A stretch of 64,000 nt of DNA, taken from contig NZ_JAMXLB010000001.1 in the NCBI RefSeq assembly GCF_024054195.1, forward strand, positions 1,312,950 through 1,376,949. The letters run 5' to 3'. The position numbers and the translations under genes are program-made. This document shows, piece after piece, positions 61,002 to 64,000 of this stretch. This DNA is from Flavobacterium sp. NRK F7. Its GTDB lineage: Bacteria; Bacteroidota; Bacteroidia; Flavobacteriales; Flavobacteriaceae. The notes under the pieces were generated by a model that was not told the origin of the DNA, searched no databases, and worked only from the letters and a program-made list of their open reading frames with translations. Each line of letters begins with the position of its first letter. Within the stretch, counting starts at the first letter, position 1.

Positions 61002-61946
61002 TTATTCAGTGAGGTAATTTTTTATTTTGGAGGTGTAAAAATCTATTTTTTGATACATTCTGTTGAAGAATATTTTTTGATCTTTTTTGCCTGCTTTGGA
61101 AATGGACATGGAATTTTTCAATTGATTAAAAATAAATTCTTTTTCTTCATTGCAAATCTTTGCATCAGAGGTTACATAATAACTTAACATGTTGTGTGGG
61201 ATAAAAAAAGAAGCTTGTTTTTCATTGGTAAACAAAACGGTATTATTTAAAAGTAATAATTCATTGTAAAACAGTTCGAAAGTAGAACTGTCGTTTCGCA
61301 CTTCTTCTTCTATTTTTAAAATAATATTTTTAATATCTTCTATAATGGATAGCGCATTGTTGAAGTGGAGTAGTCCTGCTTCATAGAAATAATATATTTG
61401 CTGTAAGGAACTATTAATAGTAGTATCGTTCCAAATTTCAATGCGTTTGTTGTTTTCAAATATTTGGACTAAGCGAGTTGATTCCTGTAATAATGAGATG
61501 TCCATTGTAAAATTTTCAAAGCTTATGTTTTGATCGGAAGTAAGAATGTTTAACCAAACATAAATTTTAAATTTTGCAAGAACACTTCCTCCCAACGTGT
61601 AATGTAAGGGAATGTCTTTAGCAGAATAATAGATGCAGCTGTATTGACTATATGGTTGTAATAAGTTGATAGATTTTTCCAAATAGGCTTTAAAATCGGT
61701 TATAGATTTAATAGTATTGGTTTTGTCTAAAATGTATTTGTTTTCTTTTCGGAATAAGGTATCCATAGCAATAGCAAAATGATTGCACAAAAGAATGGTT
61801 TCATCAATAGAAAATTTACTCTTTAATGAAATTCTCCGATGTGCTGCATCATAGCTAATGCCTAAAACTTTTGCAATTTCATCTAAAAGGGATTTGTTTT
61901 GAACCTTTTTTTGAATGGCTTTTAAAAGGAGTTCTTGGTTTTTCAT
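61002..61946 (-). CDS. HTH-like regulatory protein of unknown function
   Basis: 314 residues. N-terminal HTH-like stretch at about residues 18-55 (SLLDEIAKVLGISYDAAHRRISLKSKFSIDETILLCNHFAIAMDTLF), followed by a 250-residue helical part of no recognised family. It lies divergent to a fatty-acid desaturase gene, 103 bp apart, a common pairing in flavobacteria, so it may regulate that gene in response to temperature or lipid state. Inference from position. Promoter at 61966-61993. Confidence 0.68.
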   Translation of the reverse strand: MKNQELLLKAIQKKVQNKSLLDEIAKVLGISYDAAHRRISLKSKFSIDETILLCNHFAIAMDTLFRKENKYILDKTNTIKSITDFKAYLEKSINLLQPYSQYSCIYYSAKDIPLHYTLGGSVLAKFKIYVWLNILTSDQNISFENFTMDISLLQESTRLVQIFENNKRIEIWNDTTINSSLQQIYYFYEAGLLHFNNALSIIEDIKNIILKIEEEVRNDSSTFELFYNELLLLNNTVLFTNEKQASFFIPHNMLSYYVTSDAKICNEEKEFIFNQLKNSMSISKAGKKDQKIFFNRMYQKIDFYTSKIKNYLTE

Positions 61947-61965
61947 TTTGTGATTTTCGCAAATA

Positions 61966-61993
61966 CAAATATAAGTAATATTATTTAACGCAA
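61966..61993 (-). promoter_or_regulatory. Promoter of the HTH-like gene
   Basis: On the minus strand TTG (61993-61991), 17 bp, TATATTTG (61973-61966), all consistent with the Bacteroidota consensus. Confidence 0.6.
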
Positions 61994-62049
61994 TTTTTTT
62001 TGTGATTTATAAAGTAGGTTTGTTTTACTATTAATCCATTCTTAAATAT

Positions 62050-63123
62050 ATGAAAGCAAAATATTTCAACAAATCAGAAGAAGAACGTGTTTTTTATTCC
62101 ACTTTAAAGGAGAAAGTACGGTTGCAATTTAATGATAAGCAGATTGGTCATGGAAATGTAACCTTTTGGAGAAAAGGCATTTTTTGGTTTTTACTTTGTT
62201 ATACCAGTTATGTGATACTTTTTATAAGAGAAATATCGGTTTTTCAATTTTTTATGAGTTACTTTATTTTTCAATTGGCAGGTTTACTTATAGGCTTTAG
62301 TTTAGGACATGATGCGAGTCATAATACTGCTTTTAAAAATAAAAGATACAATGCCATACTTCATTTTATTAGTTTTATGACAGTGGGAATTGATCCAATG
62401 TTATGGGGTTTAAGACATATTCGTTCCCATCATTTATATGCTAATGTAGAAGGTAGTGATGTTGATATCGATAAAAATCCTTTTTTGCGGTTAAGTCCTA
62501 CACATCCTTGGGCTCCAAAGCATAAATTTCAGGCCTATTATGCTCCTTTTGTATATATGCTAACCTTATTGCATTCTGTTTTTGTGAGTGATTGGATTTA
62601 TTTGTTTTCCAATGATTATGATTGGATGAAAAAAGGAATTTCAACTCTAGAATTGTATTTTCGCTTTTTTCTTTACAAAATAGTGTATTTTGCATTAGTA
62701 TTACTTCTTCCTATACTTTTTACTACATTCAGTTGGAAAATCATACTTTTTGCTTTTTTATTATCGAGTGCATTTACTTCGCTAATTTTTATTGTGATGC
62801 TAGTGGGAACTCATTTTTTTGAAGAAGCCTATTACCCAGTTTCAAATGATGAAAATTTAGAGCATTCATGGGCTGTACATCAACTATACACGAGTTGTGA
62901 TTGGAATGCAGATAAATCTTGGGCTAGATTTATAAGTGGAGGTTCTAATTGTCATGCTGCACATCATTTATTTCCTAATATTTGTCACGTCAATTACAAG
63001 GAAATTAATACAATTATTAAGGAAACTACTCAAAAATATCAATTACCTTATCATCATAAGACTTTATTGGAAATGGTAATGTCTCATTTTAAACATCTTC
63101 ATAAAATGGGTAAATTAAAGTAA
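62050..63123 (+). CDS. Membrane fatty-acid desaturase
   Basis: 357 residues with four or more transmembrane helices. The three His boxes of membrane desaturases are in order: HDASH (GHDASHNTAF), HIRSHH (LRHIRSHHLYANVEGSD) and HAAHH (NCHAAHHLFPNICH), binding a di-iron centre. The third box lacks the QxxHH form of front-end desaturases. It would introduce double bonds in membrane lipid acyl chains. Regiochemistry not predictable. Divergent from the HTH-like gene. Confidence 0.9.
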   Translation: MKAKYFNKSEEERVFYSTLKEKVRLQFNDKQIGHGNVTFWRKGIFWFLLCYTSYVILFIREISVFQFFMSYFIFQLAGLLIGFSLGHDASHNTAFKNKRYNAILHFISFMTVGIDPMLWGLRHIRSHHLYANVEGSDVDIDKNPFLRLSPTHPWAPKHKFQAYYAPFVYMLTLLHSVFVSDWIYLFSNDYDWMKKGISTLELYFRFFLYKIVYFALVLLLPILFTTFSWKIILFAFLLSSAFTSLIFIVMLVGTHFFEEAYYPVSNDENLEHSWAVHQLYTSCDWNADKSWARFISGGSNCHAAHHLFPNICHVNYKEINTIIKETTQKYQLPYHHKTLLEMVMSHFKHLHKMGKLK

Positions 63124-63128
63124 AGCGT

Positions 63129-63281
63129 ATGTCAGTTTTGTTAAAAAGAAATAGTTCTAATTTATATCATAATTGGGATGCAGTTACCAGTAGTGACCTA
63201 TTATTTTATTCATTACTTATTAATCGATTTCAGAAGAAATGTTTTTTTAAAAAATGTAAACCAATAAGTAAGAAAAAATAA
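63129..63281 (+). CDS. Small ORF of 50 residues after the desaturase gene
   Basis: ATG at 63129, five bases after the desaturase stop; it runs 50 codons to TAA at 63279-63281. It reads SVLLKRNSSNLYHNWDAVTS then LLFYSLLINRFQKKCFFKKC and ends in a Lys-rich tail. No signal or family recognised. The short distance to the desaturase would allow co-translation, but the composition may also be chance. Confidence 0.3.
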   Translation: MSVLLKRNSSNLYHNWDAVTSSDLLFYSLLINRFQKKCFFKKCKPISKKK

Positions 63282-63303
63282 GACAAAATTTATAAAGTAT
63301 TGA

Positions 63304-64000
63304 TTATTCTACTTTAAAGAAACCGTTTTTTTCTACAAACTCACCTTCATTGGTATACCCATAAATTGAAATTTCATAAGTTCCTTCTACATCAGAGGTG
63401 TAAAAAGAAATGGGTTGGTTTAATGAGGTAGTTTGTTGCCAAAGCAATTGTGTTCGATAATCTGGAATTCGCTCTAAAGCAGCCTTGTCTTTATAATCGG
63501 GTACATAGGGTTGTTGTTTGTAAAGAGGAACAATATATTCGGTATTCCATTTTTTTGTGCTACTCTCTTCAAAAGAGCCATCAGTAGTATGTATGATAAA
63601 CAAACCACTGTATAGTTTGTTGCCCAAGTAATAGGGTTGGATATTGATAGCGATACTTTTTATTTTATTGTATTCAATTTTTAAAAGATCGTTTGGGTTT
63701 ATAATTACAGAACCATCCACAAGAGTGAGTGGATTTTCATTTAATTCTAACTGAACACCAGTATTTCTAAAATGAATTTTAAATTGGTCATTTTTTTCAG
63801 TATAATACACTTGATTTGGTACTTCAGTAATGAATTCTTTTAGAGAAGTGAAACGATTGTATTTTTCAACTGGAAAAACTTCTAAATAATTAGGATTAAT
63901 TGATGGTAATGCTTTTGGTTGAAAGGTACTATCTTTTTTTATTTCATAATATGCATTTTCGATTTGAGAAGCAATGGCTCTTTTTTCAATTTCTTTAGTA
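63304..64000 (-). CDS. C-terminal part of a plug-domain-like protein, running off the window end
   Basis: The frame is open from the stop at 63304 to base 64000 with no start needed: upstream of the GTG codon at 63810 it continues in frame (EKRAIASQIENAYYEIKK, NPNYLEVFPVEKYNRF). So this is a partial gene of at least 232 residues. LTLVDGSVIINPNDLLKIEYNKI, followed by Y-L-G-x-x-x-Y-S-G-L-F-I-I-H-T-T-D-G resembles the TonB-receptor plug fold found in large exported Bacteroidota proteins with MG2/plug layout. Only the C-terminal part is in the window. Confidence 0.7.
   Translation of the reverse strand, partial: TKEIEKRAIASQIENAYYEIKKDSTFQPKALPSINPNYLEVFPVEKYNRFTSLKEFITEVPNQVYYTEKNDQFKIHFRNTGVQLELNENPLTLVDGSVIINPNDLLKIEYNKIKSIAINIQPYYLGNKLYSGLFIIHTTDGSFEESSTKKWNTEYIVPLYKQQPYVPDYKDKAALERIPDYRTQLLWQQTTSLNQPISFYTSDVEGTYEISIYGYTNEGEFVEKNGFFKVE

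Overview
The window is a low-GC (roughly one-third G+C by eye), gene-dense bacterial chromosome segment from a member of the Flavobacteriaceae, most likely Flavobacterium or a close relative. The evidence is gliding-motility genes gldB/gldC, a short primary sigma factor without region 1.1, Bacteroidota-type promoters (TTG, about 20 bp, TAnnTTTG), frequent secreted proteins of Bacteroidota type, scarce Shine-Dalgarno sequences, and the flavobacterial order dnaG - regulator - nadE - gldBC - engB - hydrolase - mraZ/dcw cluster. The species cannot be named from sequence reading alone.

Layout. 0-13 kb: peptidase E; a run of exported proteins ending in an M1 metallopeptidase; a TatA-type protein with a PAP2 phosphatase; an O-methyltransferase; a carbamoyltransferase; rlmN; two divergent exported proteins facing each other across a palindromic double promoter; and a long-chain polyprenyl diphosphate synthase. 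13-16 kb: an ECF sigma / membrane-anchored regulator / outer-membrane protein operon preceded by three copies of an AAC-N17-CGTC promoter. 16-20.7 kb: three tandem paralogous secreted beta-helix proteins. 20.7-27 kb: dnaG (zinc ligands lost), an atypical NarL-type regulator (phospho-acceptor Asp replaced by Glu), nadE, gldB-gldC, engB and an alpha/beta hydrolase.

27.4-43.1 kb is the division and cell-wall (dcw) cluster: mraZ-rsmH-ftsL-ftsI-murE-mraY-murD-ftsW-murG-murC-ftsQ-ftsA-ftsZ, without murF, murB or ddl. It has a legible MraZ operator (three 10-bp-spaced GTGG boxes) in front and a clear terminator behind, followed by a YqeY-like gene. Most genes are spaced by 0-40 bp or overlap, so this is probably one long operon that builds lipid II and then assembles the divisome.

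43.7-54.2 kb is the accessory part: a NarL-family histidine kinase, a lipoprotein and a cognate-type regulator; tRNA-Arg(UCG); a 64-nt hairpin running into a 107-bp tandem repeat; a two-gene Hachiman anti-phage system (hamA/hamB) with a TACGTA operator-like array; a possible gene remnant; a small unidentified protein; an orphan C-terminal domain of a contractile-injection tape-measure protein; and an HTH regulator with an array of TTG(A/C)CACA half-sites. No integrase, no duplicated att site and no CRISPR were found. Hachiman is a known system; the flanking repeats and operators are the less familiar part.

54.3-64 kb returns to ordinary chromosome: a LytS/LytTR-type two-component pair, an ExbB/MotA-like membrane protein, an MtfA-like peptidase, a CBS-pair protein, rpe, a lipoprotein, a tangle of short flavobacterial repeats, rpoD, an HTH-like protein, a fatty-acid desaturase and the C-terminal part of a plug-domain-like protein running off the end. 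All statements come from reading the sequence; no database search was run.
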